Shown here piece after piece: positions 34,491 through 46,049 of a stretch of DNA of 64,000 bases. Source of the DNA: Apium graveolens (Eukaryota > Streptophyta > Magnoliopsida > Apiales > Apiaceae). The position numbers were made by a program, and so were the translations under genes. The stretch is taken from the NCBI RefSeq assembly GCF_009905375.1, contig NC_133647.1, forward strand, positions 168,190,275-168,254,274, in the 5' to 3' direction. Each line of letters begins with the position of its first letter. Position 1 is the first letter of the stretch. The notes under the pieces were generated by a model. That model searched no databases. It had not been told where the DNA came from and saw only the letters and a program-made list of their open reading frames with translations.

Positions 34491-34815
34491 AAAAATCCGT
34501 TGAAGTAGTGTTGCAGAAGTCGAAGAATGACGAGTGGTGGATAAGTAATTTTGTTCAATTATGCATCCCATGCAGAAAACAAGATAAGTTGTCATAGCCA
34601 TGACCATGGTTTTAGGATGATCATGGAATGAAGAACTGGTGCTTGCTTGACACGGGAGCTCCAAAGCAGGTAGGAGGACAGTTGCAGCTGAACTGATTAT
34701 ACCAAAATAAGCTTTGGCATTACTTTCGCGTGCTTGCAAGCGTGATTTATCGGTGAATGCATCTTTGATTGGTGTATAATAGTTCAATATGAATCGGTGA
34801 CAAAGAAGAAGACAT
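34491..34815 (-). pseudogene. Fragment of small predicted membrane protein, frameshifted and truncated
   Basis: The minus strand from ATG 34815 resembles the first 110 or so residues of the protein at 45450-46049: both share ARESN/SRTRENGN, then a hydrophobic helix, then the YQAR/CQAS, HPKTM/HPKAM and CSSTFA/HSSTSA motifs. A one-base insertion between about 34787 and 34806 shifts the frame, and the gene stops at 34491 next to the Tat target site. DNA on the other side (25081-25180) does not continue the protein, so it was already truncated before that insertion. Confidence 0.65.
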
Positions 34816-35751
34816 TAGAGTATCTCCAACCCATTACACTATTTTGACATAATTTTTATATTAAAATAGTGTAAAAATTACATTATCTTCAAATTCAACT
34901 CCAATCCATCACCACTAAATTTTACGCCATTTTCGTACTATATTAATTATTTTATTACTAAAGTACAAAAGTAAAGTTAAAAATAATAAAGTATTGTGTT
35001 ACAAATAGAACAAATTTGTTTTAATAAAGGAATAATATGAGAATATACAAAAACTCTAAAAATTTAGTGTGACACCAAATTTGGTGTAATTTTTGGTGTA
35101 ATATCAAAATAATATAAATTTTAAAATTGTGTTGGAGAAGATTTTACAGCAAAATAATATAAAAATACAAATTTAGAATTGGAGACGGGAGATGGTCTCA
35201 GAGAAGGGGGGGAAGGAAAGAAATATTGTGTTGGCCCGGTAGGGCATATACTATATTTTATAGGCCAGATATATGAACTATCCTAGTGGTCTTTCTGAAA
35301 AGTTCAACAGTTCAAAAGCTCAAACTCAGTTTAGTTGAGAATTGAGTCTAAAGATTTGTACATAAGACCATCTCCAACACAGCCCGACTCCTGCGTTTAC
35401 CGTGAAACACATTCGGTTTCAAAATATAGCATTATAATAGGCAGTAAATCTTGTCCAGGATTACCAAGCCAGGCTGAGCCTCACTTGCAAATAATCTCTG
35501 GATATTAATATTTAATTCATTCTTTGTGTTTTACCCGCTCTTTATTGAGGCCGACTGATGGAGGTTAGCAGATTTTGCGTTGGACGATTATATCAAATAA
35601 GGTCATGACTGAGTCCAACTTATCTTACTAATGTGACCCAATTAACTAGGAACTAGGCTCTCCCATTAAAGATAGGCCAGATGTTTAGAAAGAAACATTT
35701 CTTTAAATTACTCGATCAAATTATCAGGGTATTGTTTTGAGAGCAAAGTTC
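34816..35751. other. AT-rich intergenic region
   Basis: No gene. Phrases such as TATCTCCAACCCA at 34822 and GGAGATGGTCTCAG at 35188, with an inverted AGACCATCTCCAAC at 35367, suggest remnants of MITEs, but I cannot set boundaries or a target duplication. Confidence 0.35.
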
Positions 35752-36135
35752 TATGGAGACTGCTATTTAATCGGAGACCTTAGAGACCACTTATGTTCTG
35801 CAATCAAAACACTTTAAAAATTATTATTTTGTGAAGTATGTTCTACTAATATCTCTAATTCATTAAAATTGTTGAAGATTCTTTAATTTTAATAAGTAGA
35901 ATGTGTATGTTCTGCAAGCTGAATAAATATTCTGCAAACTAAACATGTTTCGTAGAGGAAAACATTTTGTAATGTTCTACATGCAGTACGTATATGATAT
36001 TGAAGATTTTGAATAAAATAATGATCTTTGCGGAACAAAATTTGTAAAATAATACGTTTTACAATGTTTTTATGCAAGATTTTACTTGCAGAATATAAGC
36101 GGTCTCCAAGTCTCCAACAAAAAGGCGATCTCCAT
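35752..36135. mobile_element. Probable MITE with long inverted ends
   Basis: The left arm (about 35752-35806, containing GGAGACC and CCACTTATGTTCTGCAA) pairs with the right arm (about 36082-36135, containing TTGCAGAATATAAGCGGTCTCC). The loop is AT-rich and non-coding. The outer ends are ATGGAGA and TCTCCAT. No clear target duplication was found, so the superfamily is unknown. Confidence 0.5.
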
Positions 36136-36255
36136 AAATTTTAACTCTTGTTTTGAATGTATTATAAATTTATGGGCTTTTCTCGTAAATGCCCAAGTTT
36201 TATAATTTTTTTATAAAAATATTGTCATTTTTTAAACCAAATTACAAAAATATTA

Positions 36256-36398
36256 GACCTTTTTGCACTTTGGTGGCTTGTACTAATTATTTTTTTCACT
36301 TTGGTGGCCGAATTTAGAAACTGAGCAACTGTGTGGCTATAAAAATAATTTTAAGCCATTTGCATGGCTCCGCGTATGGGCCGTTAACGCCGTTAACG
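36256..36398 (+). repeat. Left terminal inverted repeat of MULE
   Basis: 143 bp matching the right end in inverse orientation. It ends inside a GTTAACGCCGTTAACG segment that continues past the repeat. It probably carries the promoter of the transposase gene. Confidence 0.9.
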
Positions 36399-36544
36399 GC
36401 GTTTACTGTTTTTCCTTGAATTATTAATAGAAAAACTAAAAAACCAGACAAAGACACATCATTTTGCCTCCAAAACCCATTGCTGGTTTGCCCCCTTTTC
36501 AGAAGAGCCGATCAAAACCCTATTCAAGAGGCGATCGTGTGAAG

Positions 36545-39500
36545 ATGAGTTGGTATAAGCGATTGAAGGAAGATGAACACGTATACGCTCCTCGTGAATG
36601 TCCTGATTACAGTGGTATGTCTGAAATCTTTGTTCTTTGCATGCAATTGGGTAAATGTTTAAGTTGCTTTGAACTTCGAAGTATTTGTTTAAGTGGTAGA
36701 TTATAGTTTAGTTTGCCCTAATCGAACTCTTTTACTTTTTAAATGCCCCACTACATGTTTTTGCATACTTGTTTAAAGTGTAAATTATTTTCTATTGTTT
36801 GTCAATTTGCAGAAATTGAGTATTTTACTATTAAATTCCATCATGGTGGTGAAATGACTGAAAACCCTAGGTCTTATGTTGGGGGTGAAGTTGATTATAT
36901 TGATTATGTGAGTTCAGATCAAATAAGTTTAATTGAAATCACCAAGAATATGTTAAAAGAAATAGGATGCATTGGTGGATTTGCGCAGTTATGGTATAAA
37001 TTACCTAGTACAAATATGGAAAGAGGATGCTTTGTATTAGATTCAGATGAGGAGGTAATGTTAATGTGTGAACTGATGCCTAAGGAAAGATATGTTGACA
37101 TCTTTGTGAAATTTGAAGCTCCACTATCTTCTTCACAAAACTTAGAATTTAGGGAACCCATACCCCCTGAACATGATGAAATTGATTTGAATGGTACTCA
37201 GTTCCCTTGCACTACACAACAAGAAATTGACACTGAACAAGAGTTTAGGGAATTAGAGGGCTTAGTCAAAGACTTTTCAGATCTTGACAGTGACGAGGAT
37301 TATGAAATTAGAGAAAAGGAAAGTAGTGATGAAACATTTCATTCAGACAGTTCCAATATAGATGAATCAGATGATGATTTAATCTTTGAGCAAAATGTGG
37401 ATGATATCTATTATGATAAGGTAGATAGTGCTTCTGATGGTAATTCAAGTGTGTATGCTGATAGTGAAGATGAGAGAATGGTAGGTAATTCAACTGATGA
37501 GGATGAATTAAGTTATCCTGTTTTTAATGAAAAGATTGACATGATAAAACCTGTCTTCCAATTAGGAATGTGCTTTAGGGATTCCAAACTACTTAGACAA
37601 GCAGTAAAGAAACATGCAATTATAGAAAGAAGGCCAATCAATAATTGTAGGAATTTTGGAAAGAAAGTGCAGTATGTGTGTGAAAAGCCCTGTGAATGGA
37701 AGCTTTATGCTTCAGCAATGCATAAAGGAAGCCCCACATTTCAGATCAAGACCTTAAATAACAAACACAGTTGCTCACCCACATTTAAGCAGAAACAAAT
37801 CAATTCAGCTTGGATAGCTGATTATTATGAGACTGAGCTCAGAATGAACCCAACATGGCCTGTGAATGCTTTTCATAGAAAAATTGTGAATGATTTGAAA
37901 TGTGATGTAAGCAAGCATGCTGTTTATAGAGCTAAAAGGAGGGCTTTGATGAAAATTAGTGGAACACATGAGGAGCAGTACACACAGGTTTGGAAGTATG
38001 CTCATGAGGTGAAAAGAGTGCTACCATCTTCAACCATTAAGATTCTGACTGAGAACCCTGAACCAGAAACAGATAGAGGTAGGTTTATGAGATTTTATGT
38101 TTGTCTGGGACCACTCAAAGAAGCATTCAGTCAACATTGTAGAAGGATTATTGGGTTGGATGGTTGTCACCTGAAAGGGCCCTATGGTGGACAGCTTCTA
38201 GCAGCTGTTGGAGTGGATGCAAATGATGGAATGTATCCAATTGCATGGGCAATTGTGGAGGCTGAAAATACAGATGCTTGGAACTGGTTCTTGCAGTACT
38301 TTTGCCAGGATATTAAAATTTTGAATGACAAGGAGTGGACTTTTATTTCAGATAGGCAAAAGGTATTTGTAATTGTATTCCCTTTTAATTTCTTCCACTA
38401 TTTGTAGTAGCACTAATGTGTAATGGTCTTATGCAGGGATTAATTAATGCTTTGGAATCTGTTGTGCCAAATGCTGAACACAGATTTTGTGTAATGCATC
38501 TTTTCCAAAATATGCTCAAAGAGCACAAAAGTGCTGCACAGAAAGATTTGTTATGGAAGGCTGCAAGGGCAAGCACTGCATGGGAGTTTAACCTACACAT
38601 GGATACGATGAAGGAGGTATGGTCAATCACCATCTATTTATAAATATAATTTATATGCAATGTCACTGAGCTATGCATTTATGTCTATAATTAATGAAGG
38701 TATCTAGCAAGTGTTATGAGTGGCTGAATCAAAAACCTAGACAACAATGGACTAGGTCTGCTTTTAGAACAACACCTTGCAGTGATATGTTTGTTAACAA
38801 TCATTGTGAGGTGTTCAATAGCAGTATTAGAAAGTACAGGGACCTACCAGTGTTAACAATGTTGAGAGAGATTCATAAAGCAGTGATGAGAAGGATACAA
38901 GTGAGAAGGGATAAAATGATGGAAAAGGAACTAGTTATATGTCCCAGTGCACAAAAAAAATTGAACAAGTATGTAAAATTCTTTATGACTTTATTTGTCT
39001 TACATATGACTCTATATGTTTATGACTTAAAATATGGTTTTTTAGGGCCCTACATTATTCTCCTGGTTGTGTGGTAACATGGTCTGGAGGAACCAAATAC
39101 AGTGTAATATGCTCTGAGGGGGGGCATGAATTAGTGGTGGACCTACATAATAAAACTTGTTCATGCAGGAAATGGGATCTGACAGGGATTCCTTGTTATC
39201 ATGCATGTGCATGTATAACATTTAGGAATGACCCTTGGGAAATTCATGTTAGTGATCATTACAAAAAACCTCAGTACATGAAGGTAATATATTTCCTTCA
39301 AATTCTTTACTAATTTCTCTATACTACATTAGTAATTTCTCTATACTACATTACTAACTTCTTGAATTTAACAGCTTTACAGTTACACACTAGAACCAAT
39401 AGCTGGTCCTGAATTTTGGGAAGAGGCCCCTGAACCAATGCCTCTACCACCAACTATAAGGCCTCAGATTGGTAGGCCCAAGAAGAAAAGAAATACCAAG

Positions 39501-40098
39501 AATGATATACCTGCAAATGCAACCAAATTGCCAAGGACTGGAATGAAGATGAATTGTAAATATTGCAAGGCAGAAAGCCATAACACAAGAACATGTCCTG
39601 CCAAGGTATACTCTTCTTCTTTGTGCATTTACATATTTTTAGTATTTTTGCTAATCAAATGTATAAAATTATTTAAATAGAAAAGTGATGAAATAAAGAA
39701 GGCTGCAGAGGAAGGAAGAGAGCCAAATATTGCCAAGACAACAGTTAGTTGCAAAACTTGCAAAAAGACAGGCCATAACTCAAGGACTTGTTCTGCAAAG
39801 GTACTAAAAATTTAGTGGAAAACTCTAGTTGTACCATTTGATTGTTTACAACTAATCAATGATTTTTTTGTAGAAAACAACCAATCTTGTCAACACTGCT
39901 ACAGCTGTAAATGACAGGGTTGAAGGTCCTGTGCAGAAACTTAAAACAAGAAGAATGACCAGACAACAAGGTCAAAATGATGGAGCTGATGGCAGTAAAA
40001 GAGATGAAGTAACTACTTTAAAACAACTTGAAGCAGCAAAAAGAAAGAAGGTTGGCAAGAAAGATAATATGGCTGCAAAACCAGGATGGAGGATTTAA
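36545..40098 (+). CDS. MULE transposase, eight exons, intact
   Basis: Exons 36545-36614, 36813-38362, 38437-38616, 38700-38968, 39046-39283, 39375-39605, 39681-39800 and 39874-40098 join in phase to 960 residues without a stop. The order is a PB1-like N-terminal domain (about 24-125), an acidic linker (about 150-260), a MuDR-type DNA-binding zinc region (about 270-345), the MULE transposase core (about 465-690), a SWIM zinc finger (C728, C730, C740, H742) and two C-x2-C-x4-H-x4-C zinc knuckles near the C-terminus. The catalytic acids are D473 (LDGCHL), D537 (SDRQK) and E637 (NHCEVFN), with C558/H561 in the insertion. It would bind the terminal repeats and cut the element out. An upstream in-frame TTG at 36464 is not an ATG, so 36545 is chosen. 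Confidence 0.93.
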
Positions 40099-40438
40099 GT
40101 TTCTTTGTATGAGTACTTATGTTTGTGCATTATGTTAGTGATCAAAACTTTAGATTATGGTTGATGATCAAAAATGTCTATGATCATTTTGTTAGTGACT
40201 GTTTTTCTTTGTATGACTTATTTTGTATGACTGAGTTGAAGATTATGACAATGTTGCTCTTTTGGCATAATATTTTACTAACATAACATCACTACTAAAA
40301 TAACACAGACAACAACTTTAATAACAGAAACCAAAGTACATCACTACATTACTAATACAAGACTAGTCCTAATACAATAACATAACATCCTTCCTTAAAA
40401 TCCATATTACAACAGGTAAACATACAACAGGAGCAACA

Positions 40439-40792
40439 CTAAATATCACCTTTTTCCTCAGCAACTGAGCTAAACCATGTATGAAAAACATACAACATGA
40501 GCAACACAGCAAATGCACGCCATTTCGTGACTTCATTTCTCAACTGCTTGATCTCCTCACTATACTCATTTCGAGCTGCCACCAACTCCATGATATGATC
40601 ATTATCCTTCCTCCCTATATTCCTCAACAGACCATTAATCACACCTCTGCTTCGACCATTGAACTGCGGCTCAGCCCATTTGAAGAAGTTGCAGGTTTGG
40701 GTAGCACATGTTAGAAATCGACGACTCAGATTATACTCAGTCCATGACGTTTTCTCCACTGCCCAATTTCTGCATAAACATTGGTGGTTCAT
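40439..40792 (-). CDS. GRF zinc-finger protein with C-terminal membrane segment, second gene of the MULE
   Basis: An open frame of 117 residues with a clear GRF-type zinc finger (zf-GRF): C5 and C7 in CLC, then SRRFLTCATQTCNFFKWAEP with C29 and C34. A charged, probably coiled region (about 66-90) follows, then a hydrophobic stretch with residues FAVLLMLYVFHTWF (about 94-107), predicted as a membrane anchor. GRF fingers bind single-stranded nucleic acids in some DNA-repair proteins. It runs opposite to the transposase, 340 bp from its stop, and lies wholly inside the terminal repeats. This mirrors the mudrA/mudrB layout of maize MuDR, but I see no similarity to MURB. Role in transposition is inferred only. 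No intron is needed. Confidence 0.75.
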   Translation of the reverse strand: MNHQCLCRNWAVEKTSWTEYNLSRRFLTCATQTCNFFKWAEPQFNGRSRGVINGLLRNIGRKDNDHIMELVAARNEYSEEIKQLRNEVTKWRAFAVLLMLYVFHTWFSSVAEEKGDI

Positions 40793-40920
40793 TCTTGGTT
40801 TAGATCTGCTTCAATTTTGGAGATTATCTGATTTGGGTATGCAAAACTGAGGGTTATACTCACATATATACACACAATAGAGCCGTTGAAATATGAACTG
40901 ACCAATATGCCCTGCCTCAC

Positions 40921-41063
40921 CGTTAACGACGTTAAAGGCCCATACGCGGAGCCATGCAAATGGCTTAAAATTATTTTTATAGCCACACAGTTGCTCAGTT
41001 TCTAAATTCGGCCATCAAAGTAAAAAAACTAATTAGTACAAGCCACCAAAGTGCAAAAAAGTC
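40921..41063 (-). repeat. Right terminal inverted repeat of MULE
   Basis: 143 bp, mirror of the left end. It lies just upstream of the GRF gene and may serve as its promoter. Confidence 0.9.
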
Positions 41064-41818
41064 AAAATATTATTATTCAAAAAATATTTGCAAAAATACA
41101 GAGGTTACATTTGCAATCATATATGAAACTGCTAGCAACTATACATGTGGTTGCAAATGAGTGCTCTGCGGGGCCAATACTAATATTACAAAAATGCAAC
41201 CATATTTGCAACCTAACATGCAATATAAAACAGTTGTACAATTTACACTAAATCGCAACATATTATGCAACATCGTATTTTTGCAAATATTTTTAAAATA
41301 AAATAGTATTTTTGCAATTTTTTTCAGAAATTATTAAAATCGTAAATAATTTTACATAAAGTAGTATTTTTGATAAATTCCTTTTATTTATATTTATTGC
41401 CTATCATCATCATGTATCGTATATTTACACGTGGCAGATAATACAAGTTACGCGTTATTGAATAAAGAGCTATTTAATATTTTCATTTGACCACAGTTCA
41501 ACAGGCCAAGAGTTCAGTAAATCATATAGACCGACGGAGCAGCAGCAACAACAACTACTTGCTTCTACTTGTTCTTGTATTATGCCGTGAATAACTTCTA
41601 TGTCATGTATACATACGTAGTATCGTATTTTGTCAATTAAAACAAATTTTACTTGATAAAAATGTATAATTTCGTCATATTAACATGATTTTAGGTAAAT
41701 GAATATTGCTCTATTCAAATAATTAGTATCCGTTGGGAAAATTTAAAAATAAGTAACTAATTACTTAAAATGAATAGATTATTTCAAATTGATAACTAGA
41801 TTAATACTTATAGTTATA
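41064..41818. other. AT-rich intergenic region right of the MULE
   Basis: No gene. Between 41090 and 41280 a word like TTGCAA/GCAACC recurs several times in both orientations, perhaps the remnant of an older repeat. Confidence 0.4.
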
Positions 41819-41820
41819 TA

Positions 41821-42095
41821 CTCCCTCTTTCCTTTGTTCCTCCAATTTTTTACACTTTTCTTTTTAGATATCATTCTAATTATTTACATTTTATAATTTT
41901 TCAAAAGTGGTAAATTTTTTATAATTTTTAAAATAACTATATTCACTACTTCTCTGCATTATACCCACTTTATATATAAAATATTAATGATTTCCACTAC
42001 TTTACTCACTTTTTTAACTTTCCTCAGCTATTTTATCATTTTCCTTAAACTCCGTGCTCAACCCAAATATAAACATTTGGGAGGGATAGAGGGAG
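41821..42095. mobile_element. Stowaway-like MITE, 275 bp, TA target duplication
   Basis: Starts CTCCCTC and ends GAGGGAG with TA at 41819-41820 and 42096-42097. Its interior is the reverse complement of the element at 11119-11361 over much of its length, showing the same family in opposite orientation. Confidence 0.82.
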
Positions 42096-42117
42096 TAACT
42101 TGTTTGAATAATTTTAC

Positions 42118-42717
42118 TTAAGTCAGAATTTCTTTTTACTTAAATGAAATAAAATTAATAATTTTTAAATATAAATATCTAAATTCATAAATTTTAAAAT
42201 AGATTAACATTTAAAAACATGTATTTTAAAATTAAAGTAAATAAAAAAAAGAGAAATATCAAAATAAGTTGAAAAAAATTCTTTACTAACATTCAAGCAT
42301 ATGAGTTAAAAAGTTCGTTACTCACATTCGATTTATCATCTTATAACTTAAAATTTTGACTTAGGGCTTATAAGAGATAAGACCGTTATAACAAAATTGC
42401 CAAACATTCCCTTAGTTGATAATTATTTAACCCACATTTGAAAAATCTTAAAATAAATAGTTTATAATTTAAAATGAATAAAAGACTTAATAAATAAATT
42501 AATTTTAATAAATTATATAAGTGTTTGGATAGTTTTGTTTATAAGTCGGAATTTCTTTTTAATAAAATAAAATAAAACAAATATTTTTTAATAAAATTAT
42601 CTTAATTAATGAATTTTAAATGAGATTAACATTTAAAAACATATGTTTGAAATTTAAAGTTAATAAAAAGAGAAATATCAAAATAAGTTAAAAAAAAATA
42701 TGTCGTTACTAATATTT
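42118..42717. repeat. Two direct repeats of about 175 bp
   Basis: The segment at about 42118-42294 is repeated at about 42542-42717, each running from AAGTCAGAATTTC or TAAGTCGGAATTTC to GAAATATCAAAATAAGTT. The copies differ by scattered substitutions and small indels. Both are AT-rich and non-coding. Confidence 0.65.
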
Positions 42718-42770
42718 AACTTATCAGCTTATAAATTAAAATTTAACTTTTAAATTGGGTCGTGCACTTA

Positions 42771-44211
42771 TCTATACTCTTTATTAATAAGTAAAATCAT
42801 ATATAATTTGGTGCAAAAAGTACCAAAGTTTGGTACTTACCTGACATAAGTTGACTTCTATTTTTTATAAACTTTGTTTTTAACACAATTCGACTTCCAT
42901 TGTTTGAAAATTTTATTTTCTTTGCAAACTATTAAGTAAATTACTAACATGAATTGACTTATATTCTCTTTAAACTTTATTTATTTATAAATTATATTAA
43001 AAATTTATTAAATTATGTTAAATAAGTAAAATAAGATATATTTGCTTTTATTTTGAAAAACTACTAACTGCAAATTAAACTATTAACACGCTATAAACTT
43101 TATTTTCTATTAGTGAGTATCAATCCTAGTGTTAGTTTACTTTTAAATTGGATAATATTATTTTAAAAATAATTAAGTAATAGTAATGACTTAGTAACAT
43201 TTATTAACTTTTAAACTGAAAATTAAACGATCGTATTTGTTATGGTCCATCACAACGTTTATTTACTTAAAATTAAAAAAAAACATATTTTAACAATAAC
43301 AAATTTATGGGCTGTATTTAGATTATATTAAGTAATATTAAATTAAGTTTAATAACATCTATTTACTTTTAATTTATAAATTAATTTTTATTGATAATTA
43401 GGTAATATTAAATAAACTATATTGAAAAGGCTAATTATAAGATAAATATCAAATAAAATTAATTAATATTATATTATTTAAAAAACAGATATTTGGTTCG
43501 TAGGATAGAGCTACAATTCCTTTCATAAAAATAAAACTAATATGTTAGATATTTATATCAAGTAAAATAGTGCAAAACTTGAATTATAGTGGAAAATTTC
43601 ATAACTGATTCAATTCTTTTTAACCACATAACTATTTTTTGCAAGTACCAATTTAATATTTGATATCAATATATTAATTTTAATATATTAATTTTAATTC
43701 GTGTTTCGCACAAATTATGAACGGTTCTCTACAAATATTAATTCGATATTTTTAGTGTCGGACCCGTGCTTCGTACGGGTTATCGACTATCAACTATCTA
43801 TACTAACAAGCGAAATCATGTTTAGTTCCCAAATTTTTGTACTCACTAAAAAATTATATAACTATTTTTAAAATCTAACAAAAATTAACTTTTACTATCT
43901 GTAAATTTTATTTTCCTTCCGTATTTATTTGTTGTTGAATATCCAAACGTCAATTTACTTTAAAATAATCGTATTAGTACATTAACATGTCAGATTTGTA
44001 TAAGTAAATAATTAGGTGCATACATAAATAAAAGTATACAGTAAAAAATTTTAGAGTGACACTTAATTTCAATTTTTTTAACTATATATTTTAACAACAT
44101 TTTATCTGTTATATTTAGATCTGTATAAATTTCAGTTTTATACAAATAATAATATGATATTATAATTTTTAATTTCGGCCCATCCTTTGCCTGGTTACCG
44201 ACTACTACTAG
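42771..44211 (+). mobile_element. Composite Helitron-like element
   Basis: It begins TCTATACTCTTTATTAATAAG after an A and ends CTACTAG before a T, the Helitron rule. An internal 3'-type hairpin (ACCCGTGCTTCGTACGGGT, about 43762-43780) is followed at 43797 by a second 5'-type start TCTATACTAACAAGCG. So two Helitron units lie head to tail. The terminal hairpin before the CTAG is degraded. No RepHel ORF is present, so it is non-autonomous. Confidence 0.72.
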
Positions 44212-45449
44212 TAATTATAAGTGAGAAACATGCCCTTAGTGATGCAATGTTCATATTATTTAAGCATACGTGGGAGGAGTATGCAGAAAACGAGTTTGAT
44301 ATCACCAATCACCCTGCAAAGATCACTGACTAAAATCATGTACGCTTGTATAAAATTTCTGTTGTTCCTGTCTTAGATTATTCTATTTGCCATAGGCCCA
44401 TAGCCTCAGAGCTCAAAAGAACATCGTTTGACATCGATGATGACCTCTTCACTACCCCCGCCCCCTTTTTTTTTTCATGTTTTAGTGTTCCAAATTTTTG
44501 CTCGGTACTGGCTCTGTCCTTTCTTCTTACATCACAGCTTTTAATTAAACATCTTGATTGTTGTTTTCTTCAATAATCTTGACATTTCCATACAGGGTTC
44601 TTTTAACTAGATAATCTACTGACCATCTGTTTTTTGTTTTAATAAAGTAGAAGTTATGCAGGATTTGGATGACAACACAGCTATTTTTATAAGATGTACC
44701 TATGCTTGACGATTATCATTTTTTTTTCTCGGATTACAAGAACCCTTCATAAGTTGGGATTCAAGAAATTTAAGAAAAGAAAAAATGCAGAATTTGTATG
44801 GGGTTTAAAACGGATCAGAAAAGTTTTAATAAATAAGTTATGCAGGATTTGAATGGCAACACAGCTGTTTTTTTTAAGATGTACCTATGCTTGACGATTA
44901 TCAGTTTTTTCCTCAGATTTTATAAACCCTTAATAAGTTGGGATTCGAAAAACTTAAGAAAAGAAAAAATGCAGAATTTGTATGGGTTTTGAAACGGATC
45001 AGAAAAGTTTTAACGAGGAAATATATCATTTTCAGAAACCCTATCATATTCAGCATTATTTCCCAAATCGTTTTTTTCTTGTTTGGACACGTCCAGATTT
45101 CCAAAAGGCTCGGAATTTTTTTTTTATTGAAACATGAGCTTAAAAGGTTCAAAAGTTCTTAATGTTATATGTCGAATATAAAACTCGTCCCGTCCCTAAA
45201 TCTAGTAAATACTCCTGTTTTTAAATAGAGTGTCATATTAAGAAACATGACAGGAATACAATTACATACATAACAGAACCAGGGATAAATAATAAAGCCT
45301 CAATAAACAACTGAAAACTCCTACTCAATAAGATCTGCTGAATACAAGTACAGATAAACAGATCAACTCTGTTGAAATTTATTTTAAAACGATTGTCACA
45401 CCAATGCATTACATGTTCCCTTGCTCATAAATGTGTGAACTGGATGTCA
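44212..45449. other. Intergenic region with a tandem duplication
   Basis: No credible gene; a short open frame at 44346-44576 has no recognised feature. The main structure is the duplication at 44641-45013. Confidence 0.45.
44641..45013. repeat. Tandem duplication, two units of about 186 bp
   Basis: Unit 1 (44641-44829) and unit 2 (44830-45013) both run from TTATGCAGGATTTG through GATGTACCTATGCTTGACGA to GGATCAGAAAAGTTTTAA. They are about 90% alike by eye. No coding meaning is apparent. Confidence 0.85.
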
Positions 45450-46049
45450 CTACAGAACATTTACAGAAGCTCTATGGTACACTGGAAGAGTATCCACGTA
45501 GTTGAAATAGTCCCTGCAAACAAAGTGTGGGTATAAATTATAAAAATTATGTGTTCCTCTGTTTTGATGTAACTTTCTATTTTGGATCCAGTGGAGAAAT
45601 AACCTTGCAGAAAAAAAGCAGGGGAAAATTAGATAAAGAATGGGCGACATAGTTGGACTTGTGGATGTTGAGAAAATGACAGAGGCTAAAGATGCTAATG
45701 AAATGAAGCCCAGCAGTCTGAGTACATGATGAAACAGTGTTGCAAAAGCAAAAGTTGAAGAACAACGAGTGGCCTGTAAGTATTGTTCCGCGTCACACAC
45801 CAAACAGAAAATAAGGAAACTGGCTATAGCTATGGCCATGGCTTTTGGGTGTTCTTGGAACGGTGAATTAGTCCTTGCTTGGTACTTGAGTTGCAAGGCT
45901 GTAAGGAGGACAGTAACAGCTATCCCGAAAATGCCAATAATAGCATGGTTGCCATTTTCTCGTGTTCGAGAGGGTGTTATGTTGATGAATGCAACATTGA
46001 ATTGTGTAGAATAGTTGCTGAATATGAATTGTTGTGAAGGAGAAGACAT
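45450..46049 (-). CDS. Small predicted multi-pass membrane protein, unknown function
   Basis: An open frame of 199 residues from the ATG at 46049 (MSSPSQQFIFSNYS). Hydrophobic segments lie at about 37-52 (IGIFGIAVTVLLTALQL), 71-86, 108-126 and 131-150, so three or four membrane spans are likely. The gene is clearly related to the fragment at 34491-34815, which supports it being a true protein family. A possible 90-bp intron (45514-45603, donor GTTATT, acceptor TTTGCAG) keeps the frame either way. I do not recognise a named domain. It lies about 850 bp left of the duplicated NLP block, and its paralogue lies beside NLP-C, so the two families seem to have travelled together. Confidence 0.65.
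   Translation of the reverse strand: MSSPSQQFIFSNYSTQFNVAFINITPSRTRENGNHAIIGIFGIAVTVLLTALQLKYQARTNSPFQEHPKAMAIAIASFLIFCLVCDAEQYLQATRCSSTFAFATLFHHVLRLLGFISLASLASVIFSTSTSPTMSPILYLIFPCFFSARLFLHWIQNRKLHQNRGTHNFYNLYPHFVCRDYFNYVDTLPVYHRASVNVL

Larger units (their letters stand above)
36256..41063. mobile_element. Intact Mutator-like element (MULE) with two convergent genes, 4808 bp
   Basis: Terminal inverted repeats of 143 bp (36256-36398 and 40921-41063) match closely, beginning GACCTTTTTGCACTTTGG and, inverted, GACTTTTTTGCACTTTGG. A 9-bp target duplication, AAAATATTA, flanks both sides (36247-36255 and 41064-41072), the Mutator signature. Inside are an eight-exon transposase gene on the plus strand and a GRF zinc-finger ORF on the minus strand, arranged tail to tail. 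Neither has a frame break, so this element may be able to move. Confidence 0.95.

Noticed and set aside
36464..36544. Upstream extension of the MULE transposase
   Set aside because: It begins with TTG and no ATG; the first ATG (36545) starts before the conserved N-terminal domain.
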